64,000 bases of DNA from Methylobacterium terricola. Its GTDB lineage: Bacteria; Pseudomonadota; Alphaproteobacteria; Rhizobiales; Beijerinckiaceae. The notes beneath the pieces were generated by a model. The model saw nothing but the letters and a program-made list of their open reading frames with translations, searched no databases and was not told the origin of the DNA. Position numbers and translations under genes: made by a program. Location of the stretch: assembly GCF_006151805.1 (NCBI RefSeq), contig NZ_VDDA01000002.1:62001-126000 (forward strand). The letters run 5' to 3'. This document shows, one piece after another, positions 1 through 10,031 of the stretch. Position 1 is the first letter of the stretch; the number at the start of each line of letters is the position of its first letter.

Positions 1-260
1 CGGTGGCCAAGATGCTCAAGCGCCTGGCCGAGGATGGCCTGGTGCAGCAGCGGCCCTATCGCGGCGTGTTCCTCACCGAGGCCGGCCGCGCGCTGGCCGC
101 GGAGGCACGGGAGCGCCACCGCATCGTCGAATCGTTCCTGCTCGCCCTCGGCGTCAGCCCGGACGTGGCGCGCTGCGATGCGGAGGGCATCGAGCACCAT
201 GTCAGCGGCGAGACCCTGGAGGCGTTCCGCCGCTTCACCGCCGCCCGGGCCCCGGCCTGA
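1..260 (+). CDS. mntR: MntR-like manganese-dependent transcriptional regulator, 3' part
   Basis: The last 85 codons of a DtxR/MntR-family metal-dependent repressor; the start lies left of the window. The visible part has the end of the winged helix (ending with [11 protein letters not shown]) and the dimer/metal-binding domain. A His in ERHRIVE and the E-x-x-E-H pattern in AEGIEHH match the metal-ligand positions of MntR. The family represses or activates manganese transport genes according to Mn2+. Its target genes are not in the window. The stop is followed by a convergent chemoreceptor gene. Confidence 0.85.
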   Translation, partial: VAKMLKRLAEDGLVQQRPYRGVFLTEAGRALAAEARERHRIVESFLLALGVSPDVARCDAEGIEHHVSGETLEAFRRFTAARAPA

Positions 261-280
261 GCCGCGGCACGCGCCGTCGG

Positions 281-1567
281 TCAGGCCGCCCGGACGCTCC
301 GGAGGAACGCCTCGGTCTGGTTCTTCAACTCGCGCGAGCGCTCCGACACCTCGGACGAGGCGGTGGTCACCCGCGCGGCGGTCCGGCCGGTCTCCTCGGC
401 GGAGGCCGACACGCTCGCCGTGCCGCTCATCACCTCGCCGGCCCCGGCGGCGGCCTGGGCGACGTTGCGGACGATCTCGTGGGTCGCGGCGTTCTGCTCC
501 TCGACCGCGGCGGCGATCGTCGTCGTCAGGCTGCTGATCTCGCGGATCCGCGCGCCGAAGCCACTGATCGCCGTCACCGCCTGCGCCGTCGAATCCTGGA
601 TCCGGGCGATCTGCGAGGAGATCTCGTCCGTCGCCTTGGCGGTCTGGTTGGCGAGCTCCTTCACCTCGGCGGCCACGACCGCGAAGCCGCGCCCCGCCTC
701 GCCGGCCCGCGCCGCCTCGATGGTGGCGTTGAGTGCCAGAAGATTGGTCTGGCCGGCGATCGACGAGATCAGGCTGACCACGTCGCCGATCTTGCTCACC
801 GCGCCGCTCAGCTCCTGCACCAGGCGCGCGGTCCCGTCGGCCTCGACCACCGCCGCCTCCGCGAGGCCGGCCGAGCCCTGGATCTGGCGGCCGATCTCGG
901 TGACCGAGCCGCCCAGCTCCTCCGAGGCCGCCGCGACCGTGCCGATATTGGTCGAGGTCTGCGTGGCGGAGCCCGCCACCGCGCTCGATCGCGCGCTGGT
1001 CTGGTCGGCGGTGCCGGCCATCGCGGCGGCCGCCGCCTGCATCTCCGCGGCGGCGTTCGACAGGCTGGCGAACAAGGCCGAGGATTCCGCGGCGAAACCG
1101 GCGATGATCTCCTCGAGCTGGCGGGCCCGCGCCTCGTCCTTCGCCTTGGCTTCCATCTCTTCGTTGATGTCGACCAGCGAGCCGCAGATCCGCAGCGGCA
1201 CGCCGTTGGCATCGTAGGACGCGCCGCCGGTGGCGCGGAACCAGCGCGGCTGGCCGTCCGGCATCACGATCCGGTACTTGACGTCGTAGGCGCCCTGGTT
1301 CTTGACGTCCTTGATCGCCCCCGCGAAGGCGGTCATGACGCGGTCGAGATCCCCGGAGTAGATCCGGCTCGACCAGGATTCCAGCTTGTCCGGGTATGAC
1401 TCGACGGTCGAGTAGCCGACGACGCGACGGAATTCCGGCGTCCAGGTGACCCGGGTCTTCGGATGCGCGAGGTCGCCCTGATGCGGGACGACCTCCCACA
1501 GCCCGACGCCGGCGCGCGTCGCAAGCAGTTCGAGGAATCCATCCTTGCGTGAGAAGCGCGTCAGCAT
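281..1567 (-). CDS. Methyl-accepting chemotaxis protein with N-terminal PAS domain, soluble
   Basis: A 428-residue receptor without a predicted membrane segment. Residues about 20-135 form a PAS_3-type fold ([11 protein letters not shown] near the start, [12 protein letters not shown] in the middle). A long helical methyl-accepting domain follows, with the hairpin-tip signature [20 protein letters not shown] near residue 290. It should signal to CheA/CheW in the cytoplasm in response to an intracellular or redox/energy cue. No che genes are adjacent. The start chosen is the ATG at 1567. The signalling domain resembles that of the second receptor at 22659-24368, but the sensory part is different. 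Confidence 0.88.
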   Translation of the reverse strand: MLTRFSRKDGFLELLATRAGVGLWEVVPHQGDLAHPKTRVTWTPEFRRVVGYSTVESYPDKLESWSSRIYSGDLDRVMTAFAGAIKDVKNQGAYDVKYRIVMPDGQPRWFRATGGASYDANGVPLRICGSLVDINEEMEAKAKDEARARQLEEIIAGFAAESSALFASLSNAAAEMQAAAAAMAGTADQTSARSSAVAGSATQTSTNIGTVAAASEELGGSVTEIGRQIQGSAGLAEAAVVEADGTARLVQELSGAVSKIGDVVSLISSIAGQTNLLALNATIEAARAGEAGRGFAVVAAEVKELANQTAKATDEISSQIARIQDSTAQAVTAISGFGARIREISSLTTTIAAAVEEQNAATHEIVRNVAQAAAGAGEVMSGTASVSASAEETGRTAARVTTASSEVSERSRELKNQTEAFLRSVRAA

Positions 1568-1697
1568 CGGGTCACCGGGTCGTTCGTTCTGACGACCTCT
1601 TTACGACAAGAAGGTGAAGGAGACGTTACGGCAGCGTTCCGGTGCCTATACCGCAAGCACGCGGTCGAGACGTGCGCGAGTATCCGCGGCACACATC

Positions 1698-2675
1698 TCA
1701 GCTTGCCTTGGTCAAGCGCTCCCAGTTGCCGTGCGCGAACATCGCCCGTTCCGCCTCGCCGAGCGGCCCACGTTCGAGGAAGCCGCGCGCATCGCGCCCG
1801 GGGCGATACTGGTAGGGGTAGTCGGTCGAGAACAGCAGGCGGTCGGGTCCGACGATCTCGACGCAGCGCGCCAGGTACGCGTCGCTGAACATCCCGCTCG
1901 CGGTGACGTGGAGATTGTTCCGCGCGACCTCGGCGATGCGCCGCTCGAGCCCGGCCGCCCGGTCGAGGGCGGCGAGCCGTTCGAGGTAGAACAGCACCAC
2001 CTCGCCCCAATGGCCGAGGATGACCTGCAGGCTCGGCAGGCGGTCGAACACGCCGGCCGCGACGAGGCGGACGAACTGCACCCCGGCCTCGTAGTGCCAG
2101 CCGAGCCCGTAGGCCGACAGCGCCAGGTCGACCTGGGGTGAGATGCCCGTGTAGAGCGCTTCGCACACCGCCCGCTGCGGCACCTGCGGGTGGATGAACA
2201 GCGGCACGCCGAGGACCGCCGCGCAGTCCAGGAGCGGCCGGAACTCCGGGTGGTCGAGGTTGCGCTCGCGGGTACGGCCGCAGAGCATCGCGCCCTTGAG
2301 GCCGAGATCGCGTACGGCGCGCTCGAGTTCGCGCGGCGCCGCGTCCGGCGCGGGGGTCGGCAGCGCCGCGAGGCCTTGGAAGCGCCCGGGATGCCGCCCC
2401 GTCGCCTCGGCGATGCGGTCGTTGACGCGCCGCGCCAGATCCACGGCCCGGTCGGGTGCGAGGGTGTGCAGGCCCGGGGTCGTGAGGGACAGCACCTGCA
2501 CGTCGACGCCAGCCTCGTCCATCAGCCGCAGCCGCTCCTCGCCGAGATCTTCCAGGCGCCGGCCGATCTCGCCGACGTCGAAAGCGCAGGCCGGGTCCGG
2601 CACCGAGGCGGGGTCGGCCCAAGCCTCCCTGACCTCGGGAGTGAGCAGGTGCTCCTCGACGGCGATCAGCTTCAT
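1698..2675 (-). CDS. Amidohydrolase family 2 protein (dihydroxybenzoate decarboxylase-like)
   Basis: 325 residues. The protein opens with MKLIAVEEH, the E-x-H metal-binding start of the gamma-resorcylate / 2,3-dihydroxybenzoate decarboxylase branch of the amidohydrolase superfamily. Later motifs are FIHPQ, ILGHWGE and STDYPY, which supply the other metal and catalytic His/Asp residues. The family decarboxylates aromatic acids non-oxidatively or hydrolyses related substrates; the substrate here is unknown. The ATG at 2675 is preceded by a strong AGGAGGGACG ribosome-binding site, so a longer upstream frame is ignored. A LysR-type regulator diverges from its 5' side and is its likely controller. 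Confidence 0.8.
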   Translation of the reverse strand: MKLIAVEEHLLTPEVREAWADPASVPDPACAFDVGEIGRRLEDLGEERLRLMDEAGVDVQVLSLTTPGLHTLAPDRAVDLARRVNDRIAEATGRHPGRFQGLAALPTPAPDAAPRELERAVRDLGLKGAMLCGRTRERNLDHPEFRPLLDCAAVLGVPLFIHPQVPQRAVCEALYTGISPQVDLALSAYGLGWHYEAGVQFVRLVAAGVFDRLPSLQVILGHWGEVVLFYLERLAALDRAAGLERRIAEVARNNLHVTASGMFSDAYLARCVEIVGPDRLLFSTDYPYQYRPGRDARGFLERGPLGEAERAMFAHGNWERLTKAS

Positions 2676-2769
2676 CTCTCGTCCCTCCTGGGTCGCTGGC
2701 ATCCGGAGCGTCGGAGGTAGACCGTTGGCGAACCGTGCGGAACGCGCAGCAGGCACACGCGATTGATGC

Positions 2770-3738
2770 ATGGTGCGCAGTCCCGCCGAGGCGAGCCGCG
2801 CCGCGGAATGCACGGCCATGCCCGACCTCAGCCTTCTGCCCGCGCTCGACGCGCTTCTGACCGAGGCCAGCGTGGTCCGCGCCGCACGCAGGATCGGCCT
2901 CTCTCCGTCCGCGATGAGCCGGACGCTCGACCGGCTGCGCGCCGCGACCGGCGATCCCCTCCTCGTGCGGGCGGGACGCGGCCTCGTGCTGACGCCGCGC
3001 GCCGAAGCGTTGCGCGACCGCGTGCAGCGGGTGACCCACGACGCCGTCTCGCTCCTGCGACCGGTCGACGGGACGCTCGACCTCGGCTCGCTCACCCGCA
3101 CGTTCACGATCCGCGCCAACGACGGCTTCGTGGAGGTTGCCGGCGCGAGGCTGGTCGCCGCGGCCAAGGAGGCGGCGCCGGGCGTGCGGCTGCACTTCAG
3201 GGCCAAGCTCGACAAGCAGGCGCGGCCGCTGCGCGACGGGACGGTCGACCTGGAGATCGGCGTGCTGGGCGAGAGCGGCCCGGAGATCCGCGTCCAGGCC
3301 CTGTTTCGCGACCGGTTCGTCGGCGTCGCGCGCCGGCATCATCCCCTGTTCGAGGGGCCGATCACGCCGCAACGCTACGCGGCGTGCGAGCACGTGGTGG
3401 CCTCGCGGCGCGGCGTCCGGTCGGGCCCGGTGGACGAGGCGCTGGCCGGGCTCGGCCTCACGCGGGAGGTGATCGTCGTGGTGCCGGGCTTCGCAGCGGC
3501 CCTGGCCCTCGCCGCGGGCTCCGACCTCGTGGCGCTGCTGCCGCGATCGTTCGCCGTCGCCCGCGCGGCGGCCGGCTTGACGCCGCCCGTCGCGATGTTC
3601 GCGCTACCGCTGAGCGTGGCCGGGATCACGGTCTCGCAGATGTGGCATCCGCGCCTGGACGCGGATGCGGGCCATCGCTGGCTGCGAGGGCTGGTGCTGG
3701 AGACCATGTCGCTCTGGTCGAAGACCGGCGGGCCGTGA
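2770..3738 (+). CDS. LysR-family transcriptional regulator
   Basis: 322 residues. The N-terminal winged helix (ASVVRAARRIGLSPSAMSRT with LDRLRAATGDPLLVR, residues about 30-75) is the LysR DNA-binding signature, followed by a LysR substrate-binding domain. It is transcribed divergently from the amidohydrolase (94-bp gap), the usual layout for a regulator and its target. An ATG at 2818 would give a shorter protein starting MPDLSLL, which fits the family length equally well; neither start has a strong ribosome-binding site. Confidence 0.82.
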   Translation: MVRSPAEASRAAECTAMPDLSLLPALDALLTEASVVRAARRIGLSPSAMSRTLDRLRAATGDPLLVRAGRGLVLTPRAEALRDRVQRVTHDAVSLLRPVDGTLDLGSLTRTFTIRANDGFVEVAGARLVAAAKEAAPGVRLHFRAKLDKQARPLRDGTVDLEIGVLGESGPEIRVQALFRDRFVGVARRHHPLFEGPITPQRYAACEHVVASRRGVRSGPVDEALAGLGLTREVIVVVPGFAAALALAAGSDLVALLPRSFAVARAAAGLTPPVAMFALPLSVAGITVSQMWHPRLDADAGHRWLRGLVLETMSLWSKTGGP

Positions 3739-3821
3739 TCCGGTTCGCCTGGCCGTGCTTGGAGCGGAAGCCGCATCGAGGGCCGGGGCGCCGTCCGATC
3801 GCAGCGTGATCGGGCGACGCT

Positions 3822-4868
3822 CTAGCGCGGCATCAGCACCCAGTAATCGAGGTCGAGGATCACCGCCGGGTCGTAGCCGTCGCCGGTCTTGTCCGGATGG
3901 GCGCCGCAGGGCTGGTTCTTGGTCGCGACGGTGCGCAGGCGGAGCGCCCCGACGTCGCTGCGCCCCGGCAGGTCGGCCACCGCGAGGACCTCGCTCCAGG
4001 CATAGACCGTATCGCCGGAGAACAGGGGGGCGACGTGGCGCCCGGCATTGATGCCGGCGATCGCGAAGGCGTTGCCGAGGCCGTTGAAGCTGAGGGCGCG
4101 GGCGAGCGAGATGACGTGTCCGCCATAGATCAGCCGCTTGCCGAACCGGGTGTCCTTGGCGGCGTAGCCGTCGAAATGGACCTTGGCGGTGTTCTGGAAC
4201 AGCCGGGTGGCGATCTGGTGCTCGGCCTCCTCGACGGTCATGCCGTCGACGTGGTCGATGCGCTCGCCGACCGCGTAGTCGCCGAGGCGGTGCGGGCTGC
4301 CGGCGAGGCCGAGATCGTAGGCCTGCGCGTTCAGGGGCGGCAGGCCGGCGGCGAGATCCTCCGGCGCCACCGCCTTGGCCAGGGTCGGCACCGCCTCCAC
4401 GGCGATCGCCGCCTCGGGGTCGCGCTTGCGCACCAGCACCCAGCGGCAATAGCTCAGCACCACCTCGCCCGCCGCGTCGGTGCCGGTGGAGCGGACATAG
4501 ACCACGCCGGTCTGCCGGTTCGAGCTCTCCTTGAGGCCGATCACCTCCGAGACCGTGTTCAGGGTCTCGCCCGGATAGACCGGCCGCAGGAACCGCCCCT
4601 CGGCGTAGCCGAGATTGGCGACCGCGTTGAGCGAGATGTCCGGCACGGTCTTGCCGAAGACGACGTGGAACACCAGCAGGTCGTCGAGGGGCGCCCGGGT
4701 GTAGCCGAAGGCAGCCGCGAAGGCGTCGGACGACTGGACCGCGAAGCGCGGGCCGTAGAGCGCGGTGTAGAGCGCCACGTCGCCGGCGGTCACGGTGCGC
4801 GGCGTGGCGTGGCGGATGGTCTCCCCGAGGCGGAAATCCTCGAAGAAACGGCCCGGATTGGTCTTCAT
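3822..4868 (-). CDS. mch: Mesaconyl-CoA hydratase (MaoC family)
   Basis: 348 residues with two hot-dog MaoC-like halves. The opening MKTNPGRFFEDFRLGE and the closing LDLDYWVLMPR resemble the 2-methylfumaryl-CoA (mesaconyl-CoA) hydratases of the ethylmalonyl-CoA pathway as known from Rhodobacter. That pathway regenerates glyoxylate during C1/C2 growth in Methylobacterium by hydrating mesaconyl-CoA to beta-methylmalyl-CoA. The ATG at 4868 has GAGGGGCGACG upstream. It stands alone, convergent with the LysR gene; other pathway genes are not nearby. The assignment comes from recognition of the sequence rather than from context. In this genus the symbol mch is also used for a different enzyme (methenyl-H4MPT cyclohydrolase). 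Confidence 0.8.
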   Translation of the reverse strand: MKTNPGRFFEDFRLGETIRHATPRTVTAGDVALYTALYGPRFAVQSSDAFAAAFGYTRAPLDDLLVFHVVFGKTVPDISLNAVANLGYAEGRFLRPVYPGETLNTVSEVIGLKESSNRQTGVVYVRSTGTDAAGEVVLSYCRWVLVRKRDPEAAIAVEAVPTLAKAVAPEDLAAGLPPLNAQAYDLGLAGSPHRLGDYAVGERIDHVDGMTVEEAEHQIATRLFQNTAKVHFDGYAAKDTRFGKRLIYGGHVISLARALSFNGLGNAFAIAGINAGRHVAPLFSGDTVYAWSEVLAVADLPGRSDVGALRLRTVATKNQPCGAHPDKTGDGYDPAVILDLDYWVLMPR

Positions 4869-4997
4869 CGTCGCCCCTCGTGCGAGAGCCTGCCGGGCGC
4901 GAAGGCGCCGGGCAGGCTCCGGATCGTTTTGGCCGGCCGGGAGCGTGCCGTCCGGCCGGTGCATCGGGGAGAGTTGAGGGTCAGCCCCCTCGGACGG

Positions 4998-5339
4998 TCA
5001 AGCCCTACCGACGGGTGGTTCGCCGGTCAGGGCCGCGAGCCTGTCCGCCAGGGCCGGGCCGTCGCCGTCGACGCGGAACAGCTTGATCCGGGCCGTCGCC
5101 CCGGCGGCCAGGGTCACCGCCGAGGCCGGCAGGCCGAGGGCGCGCCGCAGCACGTCCCGGACCGCCGCGTTGGCCGCGCCGTCCTCCGGCGCCGCCCGCA
5201 CCCGCACCTTGAGCACGGGCGACCCGTCGTCCCGGGTCTCGACGCCGTCGAGCGCGTCGCGCCCGCCGCGCGGGGTGGCCCTGACCCGGATCTCGATCCC
5301 CTCTCGGGTGATCCGCCAGGGAGCGGCCACAGCCGTCAC
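4998..5339 (-). CDS. DUF167 (YggU-like) family protein
   Basis: 113 residues of the DUF167 family: [15 protein letters not shown], then [18 protein letters not shown], then a basic C-terminal half. This fold is found in small proteins of unknown function, often next to yggT. The GTG start at 5339 overlaps the stop of the upstream yggT gene by four bases (GTGA), which implies translational coupling and decides the start over a longer frame that runs into a tRNA antisense strand. Confidence 0.85.
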   Translation of the reverse strand: MTAVAAPWRITREGIEIRVRATPRGGRDALDGVETRDDGSPVLKVRVRAAPEDGAANAAVRDVLRRALGLPASAVTLAAGATARIKLFRVDGDGPALADRLAALTGEPPVGRA

Positions 5340-5623
5340 GCCATTCCGGCGAAGATCTCGAACATCAGGTTGCGCAGGAAGAACAGGCCGAGGACCAGGA
5401 TGATCGGCGAGATGTCGATGCCGCCGAGGTTCGGCAGGATGCGCCGGATCGGCCGCAGGGCCGGCTCGGTCACCCGGAACAGGAACTCCCCGATCTGCGA
5501 CACGATCGGGTTGCGCACGTTGACCACGTTGAAGGCCACGAGCCAGCTCAGCACCGCGCTGGCGATGAGCAGGTACACGTAGAGCGTGATGATGTTGTCG
5601 ATGAGCCAGAGAATCGAGCGCAT
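5336..5623 (-). CDS. YggT family inner-membrane protein
   Basis: 95 residues and very hydrophobic: a helix at about 5-25 ([20 protein letters not shown]) and another near the C terminus ([12 protein letters not shown]), with the connecting motif [21 protein letters not shown] that defines the YGGT domain. YggT proteins are linked to osmotic or ion stress and to membrane organisation; the exact role is unknown. It is first in a two-gene unit with the DUF167 gene. Confidence 0.88.
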   Translation of the reverse strand: MRSILWLIDNIITLYVYLLIASAVLSWLVAFNVVNVRNPIVSQIGEFLFRVTEPALRPIRRILPNLGGIDISPIILVLGLFFLRNLMFEIFAGMA

Positions 5624-5687
5624 GCGCGGTCCGTGCGAGCCCGGGGCGCCCGCGCGCAGTCGCGGCGCGGCGAGGCCACCAAGGGAA

Positions 5688-5716
5688 TTGACAGGCTGAG
5701 AAAGGGCGGCCTAAAA
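5688..5716 (+). promoter_or_regulatory. Sigma-70-type promoter of the tRNA-Ala pair
   Basis: TTGACA at 5688-5693, a 17-base spacer, then CTAAAA at 5711-5716, ending 16 bases before the first tRNA-Ala. No similar promoter is obvious before the second copy, so the two are probably co-transcribed. Confidence 0.65.
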
Positions 5717-5732
5717 GGCACCCGCCTCGGAC

Positions 5733-5808
<76 letters not shown>

Positions 5809-5917
5809 GGCCCACCTTGCATGGTTAACGCAGGGTTGGCCGGGGACGAGGAAGGTGGTACGGAGCCACCGGGTAAGTCAGATCGCCTCCGGCGATCGGT
5901 TAATACCCGCTTTCGGC

Positions 5918-6403
<486 letters not shown>

Positions 6404-7291
6404 ATGTACTATCACGACAAGCGCCTGCAGTACCCGGTCAGGGTCGAGAAGCCCGATCCCCTGTTCGCCCGCCAGCTCCAGCAGGCGATCGGCGGCATCG
6501 AGGGCGAGATCCGCGTCTGCCTGCAATACTTCTTCCAGGCCTGGGGGGCGCGGGGCCCCAGCACCAAGTACCGCGACGTTCTGCTCAACACCGCCACCGA
6601 GGAGATCGGCCACATCGAGATGCTGTCGACGGCGGTCGCGCTCAACCTCGAGGATGCGCCGGCGACCTTGCAGGAGACCAGTGCCCAGGCCAATCCGATC
6701 GTCGGCGCGGTGATGGGCGGAGAGCGGCCGCGCCACGTCGTCGAGGGGATGCTCCAGCGCCACCTGCTCTCCACCGGCCTGGCGGCCGCGCCGGTGAATT
6801 GCGACGGCGTGCCCTTCGACTGCTCGCACGTCTATGCCAGCGGCAACCTCGCCGGCGACATGTTCTGCAACGTGGCGGCGGAGGCGACCGGCCGCACCCT
6901 GGCGGTGCGCCTCTACAACTCCACCCACGACAAGGGCATGCAGGACATGCTCAGCTTCCTGATCGCCCGGGACACCATGCACCAGCAGCAATGGCTGGCG
7001 ATCATCGAGGACCTGGGCGGCCTCAAGGAGTCGCTGCCGGTGCCCAACAGCTTCGACCAGTCGAAGGAGGCGCAGGAATTCAGCTACATGTTCATGGGGA
7101 CCGCGCGCGACGGCACGCCGGTTCCTCCCGGGCGGTACTCGGAGGGCCCGTCGATCGACGGCAAGGGCCAGTTCCACTTCAAGGCGTTCGAGCCCCTCGG
7201 CGAGGAGCCGGTGCTCGGCCCCGCCCGGCCCGATTCCGGCGCGCAGAAGGAGCAGATGACCTCGCCCCCGGTCACCAACAGCAAGACCTAA
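6404..7291 (+). CDS. Manganese (non-haem) catalase
   Basis: 295 residues, the usual length. The dinuclear manganese ligands are visible: a Glu in GGIEGEIRVCLQY, Glu and His in TEEIGHIEM, a Glu in AAEATGRTL and a His in TMHQQQW. The enzyme dismutates hydrogen peroxide without haem. A GGAGGG ribosome-binding site precedes the ATG. The C-terminal 40 residues are a low-complexity tail. A CsoR/FrmR-type repressor follows after 181 bases. Confidence 0.92.
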   Translation: MYYHDKRLQYPVRVEKPDPLFARQLQQAIGGIEGEIRVCLQYFFQAWGARGPSTKYRDVLLNTATEEIGHIEMLSTAVALNLEDAPATLQETSAQANPIVGAVMGGERPRHVVEGMLQRHLLSTGLAAAPVNCDGVPFDCSHVYASGNLAGDMFCNVAAEATGRTLAVRLYNSTHDKGMQDMLSFLIARDTMHQQQWLAIIEDLGGLKESLPVPNSFDQSKEAQEFSYMFMGTARDGTPVPPGRYSEGPSIDGKGQFHFKAFEPLGEEPVLGPARPDSGAQKEQMTSPPVTNSKT

Positions 7292-7472
7292 TCCAACGGG
7301 ACGGGGCAGGCGCGCGGATCGGGCCTTGAGAATGAGCTTGACCTGCGCGCCCCTGATGGAGGATCGATTGCCGTTCCTTAGGGACAGGGCGGTACTCGAT
7401 CACCAGACCCGACGTCGCCCGGGCCGACCGCGCCCTCCCGGACGAGCGGCCCCCGGTCGGGGAAGGCACATC

Positions 7473-7784
7473 ATGGATTACCAGTACGTCGACGGCCGGC
7501 TCCAGATCCGCCGGACCGAAGAGGAAAAGAAGCCGATCCTCCAGCGCCTCAAGCGCATCGAGGGACAGGTGCGCGGTCTCCAGGCGATGGTCCAGGAGGA
7601 TCGCTACTGCCTCGACGAGGTGCAGCAGATGAACGCCATCACGGCGGCGGTGCGCGAGGCGGTGCTCCAGCTCATCAGCACCCATCTCGACGCCTCCGTC
7701 GCCTACGCGGTGCGCGCCGAGGACCATGACGGCGCCGTCGAGGAGATGATCCGGGTGCTGCGCGCCGCCCTGCGCCAGACCTGA
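7473..7784 (+). CDS. CsoR/RcnR/FrmR-family (DUF156) transcriptional repressor
   Basis: 103 residues, an all-helical repressor with the conserved stretch KKPILQRLKRIEGQVRGLQ. The ligand positions show Cys in RYCLDE and His in STHLDAS, but the third copper-binding Cys of CsoR (His+4) is Ser. Copper sensing is therefore unlikely; a Cys-His pattern is closer to formaldehyde-sensing FrmR, which would suit a methylotroph (inference). The ATG at 7473 has GGGGAAGG upstream and is preferred to a longer frame. It follows the Mn catalase in the same direction. Confidence 0.82.
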   Translation: MDYQYVDGRLQIRRTEEEKKPILQRLKRIEGQVRGLQAMVQEDRYCLDEVQQMNAITAAVREAVLQLISTHLDASVAYAVRAEDHDGAVEEMIRVLRAALRQT

Positions 7785-7926
7785 CCGGCCCGCGGCCGGC
7801 GAGAGCGGACGACGCGGGCGCCCCGCGCTGTCCGGTCGCCCTGGCGGCGGCGGGACCCGGGCTTATCTAGGCCTCATGTCCGATGCGCGGTGTGCCGCGC
7901 GCCACCTCGCACGAGCCTTGCCCCCG

Positions 7927-9294
7927 ATGTCCGCCTCCGACAGCGAAGCCAATCGCTTCTCCGCCCGCGCCGCCCGCTACGCCAAGGTCGGCGCCAATGT
8001 CGGCGGCGTCGCCGCCCGGATGGCCGGCGCGCGGCTTCTCGGCCGCAAGGGCGAGGACGTGACGAGCGCTGCCGCCCTCGCCCAGGCGCTCGGCGGCCTC
8101 AAGGGCCCGATCATGAAGGTGGCGCAGCTGCTCGCCACCGTGCCGGACCTGCTGCCGCCCGAATACGCCTCCGAGCTGCAGAAGCTGCAATCCGAGGCGC
8201 CGCCGATGGGCGCGGCCTTCGTCAAGCGCCGCATGGCCGCCGAGCTCGGGCCGCTATGGCGCGCGCGTTTCGGCCAGTTCGACCTGCGCCCCGCGGCGGC
8301 GGCCTCCCTCGGCCAGGTTCACCGGGCCGAGACCCTGGACGGCGTGCCGCTGGCCTGCAAGCTGCAATACCCGGACATGCAATCCGCCGTCGAGGCTGAC
8401 CTGAAGCAGCTCGAACTCGCCTTCGCCCTGCACCGGCGCATCAGCTCGGTCATCGACACCCGCGAGATCGCCAAGGAGATCGGCGACCGGGTGCGCGAGG
8501 AGCTCGACTATACCCGCGAGGCCAAGAACGCCGCGCTCTACGCCGACGTGCTGGGCGGCGTTGAGACCGTGCGGGTCCCGGTCGTCCATCCCGACCTGTC
8601 GACGAAGCGCCTGCTGACCCAGGGCTGGCTCGAGGGCGAGAAGATCCTGAACTTCACCGCCGGCCCGCTGGAGGTGCGCAACCGCCTGGCGCATGCGATG
8701 TTCCAGGCCTGGTGGCACCCCTTCAGCCGCGCGGCGGTGATCCACGGCGACCCCCATCTCGGCAACTACACGGTGTTCTCGGAGGGCGGCGAGCCGCAGG
8801 GCATCAACCTGCTCGATTACGGCTGCATCCGCATCTTCCATCCCCGCTTCGTCGGCGGCGTGGTCGATCTCTACAAGGGCCTGCTGCACGGCGACGAGGC
8901 GCGCATCGTCCACGCCTACGAGAGCTGGGGTTTCCGCAATCTCACCCGCGAGCTCGTCGACATCCTCAACATCTGGGCCCGCTTCATCTACGGGCCGCTG
9001 CTCGAGGACCGGGTCCGCACGGTGGCGGACGGCGTCAAGCCGAGCGAGTACGGACGGCGCCAAGCCTTCGAGGTCCATCGCGCCCTCAAGGAGCGCGGTC
9101 CGGTGACCGTGCCGCGGGAATTCGTGTTCATGGACCGGGCGGCGGTCGGCTTGGGCGCGGTGTTCCTGCACCTGCGCTCGGAGCTGAACTACCACCGCCT
9201 GTTCGAAGCACAGATCGATCGCTTCTCCCTCGACGAGCTGGCCGCCCGCCAGCACGCCGCCCTGGAGAAGGCCGGCCTGCCGCAGCCGGCCTGA
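7927..9294 (+). CDS. ABC1/UbiB-family atypical kinase
   Basis: 455 residues of the AarF/UbiB/ABC1 family: the KxGQ-like helix GPIMKVAQLLATVPDLLPPEY, the Ala-rich loop PAAAASLGQVHRA, the catalytic HGDPHLGNY and metal-binding LLDYG. These proteins bind or hydrolyse ATP and support ubiquinone or lipid metabolism. A second, more classical UbiB is encoded at 34826-36460, so this copy is probably a paralogue with another role. An ATG at 7876 would add 17 residues that do not look like the family. Confidence 0.85.
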   Translation: MSASDSEANRFSARAARYAKVGANVGGVAARMAGARLLGRKGEDVTSAAALAQALGGLKGPIMKVAQLLATVPDLLPPEYASELQKLQSEAPPMGAAFVKRRMAAELGPLWRARFGQFDLRPAAAASLGQVHRAETLDGVPLACKLQYPDMQSAVEADLKQLELAFALHRRISSVIDTREIAKEIGDRVREELDYTREAKNAALYADVLGGVETVRVPVVHPDLSTKRLLTQGWLEGEKILNFTAGPLEVRNRLAHAMFQAWWHPFSRAAVIHGDPHLGNYTVFSEGGEPQGINLLDYGCIRIFHPRFVGGVVDLYKGLLHGDEARIVHAYESWGFRNLTRELVDILNIWARFIYGPLLEDRVRTVADGVKPSEYGRRQAFEVHRALKERGPVTVPREFVFMDRAAVGLGAVFLHLRSELNYHRLFEAQIDRFSLDELAARQHAALEKAGLPQPA

Positions 9295-9540
9295 GGCGGC
9301 GCGCCGCCCAGCCTGGAACCGGAAAAAGGTGCGGATCCGCACCTCCGGCCTGTGCTCCATGACGGTCCCGGATCGCGGTCCGGACCGCTCTCCGTGCCGA
9401 AGACGCGAGCCCCGCCAAGGATTTGTCGCCGAACCGGGTGCTGCCGTCACGGGCGCCCGGCCCGCCTATCGGCCGATTGCCGGGACCTTGGGCATGCGCT
9501 AAAGCCCGGCCAACGAGCACAAGACGGGGTCTACCGCATC

Positions 9541-9834
9541 ATGGCCAACATCGATCACGCCACCGACTCCGCCTACAGCCCGGAGATGGACGGCCCGACC
9601 CACGAGGCCACCTACCGGGGCTTCGTCACCTTCGTCGAGATCGCCACCGGCGTCGTGATCTGCTGGGTCCTGTCCCTCGCCGTCGGCGGCGTGCGCGAGG
9701 CCTGGATCACCGCCATCGTGGGTGTCGTGCTCGGCGGTGCCGCCGGAGCGGTCGGCGCCCTTTCCCCGGCGATCGGCTGGCGCGCCCCCGCGGCCGTGGC
9801 GGCGCTGCTCGCCGTGCTGCTCGCATTCTACTAG
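9541..9834 (+). CDS. aa3-type cytochrome c oxidase subunit IV family protein
   Basis: 97 residues. The sequence MDGPTHEATYRGFVTFVEIA, followed by two hydrophobic helices, matches the small alphaproteobacterial subunit IV of aa3 oxidase. It may stabilise the oxidase in the membrane. The gene is separate from any cox operon here. A strong hairpin terminator follows at 9915. The upstream frame extends further without family resemblance, so the ATG at 9541 is used. Confidence 0.8.
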   Translation: MANIDHATDSAYSPEMDGPTHEATYRGFVTFVEIATGVVICWVLSLAVGGVREAWITAIVGVVLGGAAGAVGALSPAIGWRAPAAVAALLAVLLAFY

Positions 9835-9914
9835 GAGGCGGGCGGCCTGCCCGCCCTTTCTCCACAGCGCATATAAATTGTGCGTGACTTAATCGTTAAA
9901 GATTTGTAACCGGA

Positions 9915-9943
9915 GCCGTTCCCTCACGCGAGGGAACGGCTTT
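9915..9943 (+). terminator. Rho-independent terminator
   Basis: A perfect 11-bp stem (GCCGTTCCCTC / GAGGGAACGGC) with an ACGC loop and a short T run, between the subunit IV gene and the transhydrogenase operon. Confidence 0.8.
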
Positions 9944-10031
9944 ACAGTTGTGGGGCAGGCGTGGCCTTGTACATGCCGACCCTCAGGGGGGATCGGCGCA
10001 CCGCGCCGTGTATCGACCAAAGGAAGTCTGA

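Noticed and set aside
2739-2764. GGAAC-16-CGAT upstream of the LysR gene
   Set aside because: One base off the EcfG consensus, too weak to call.
1561-3393. Long minus-strand frames of up to 610 codons over the amidohydrolase and LysR genes
   Set aside because: Arg/Pro-rich shadows of GC-rich genes; the family-like frames with ribosome-binding sites were kept.
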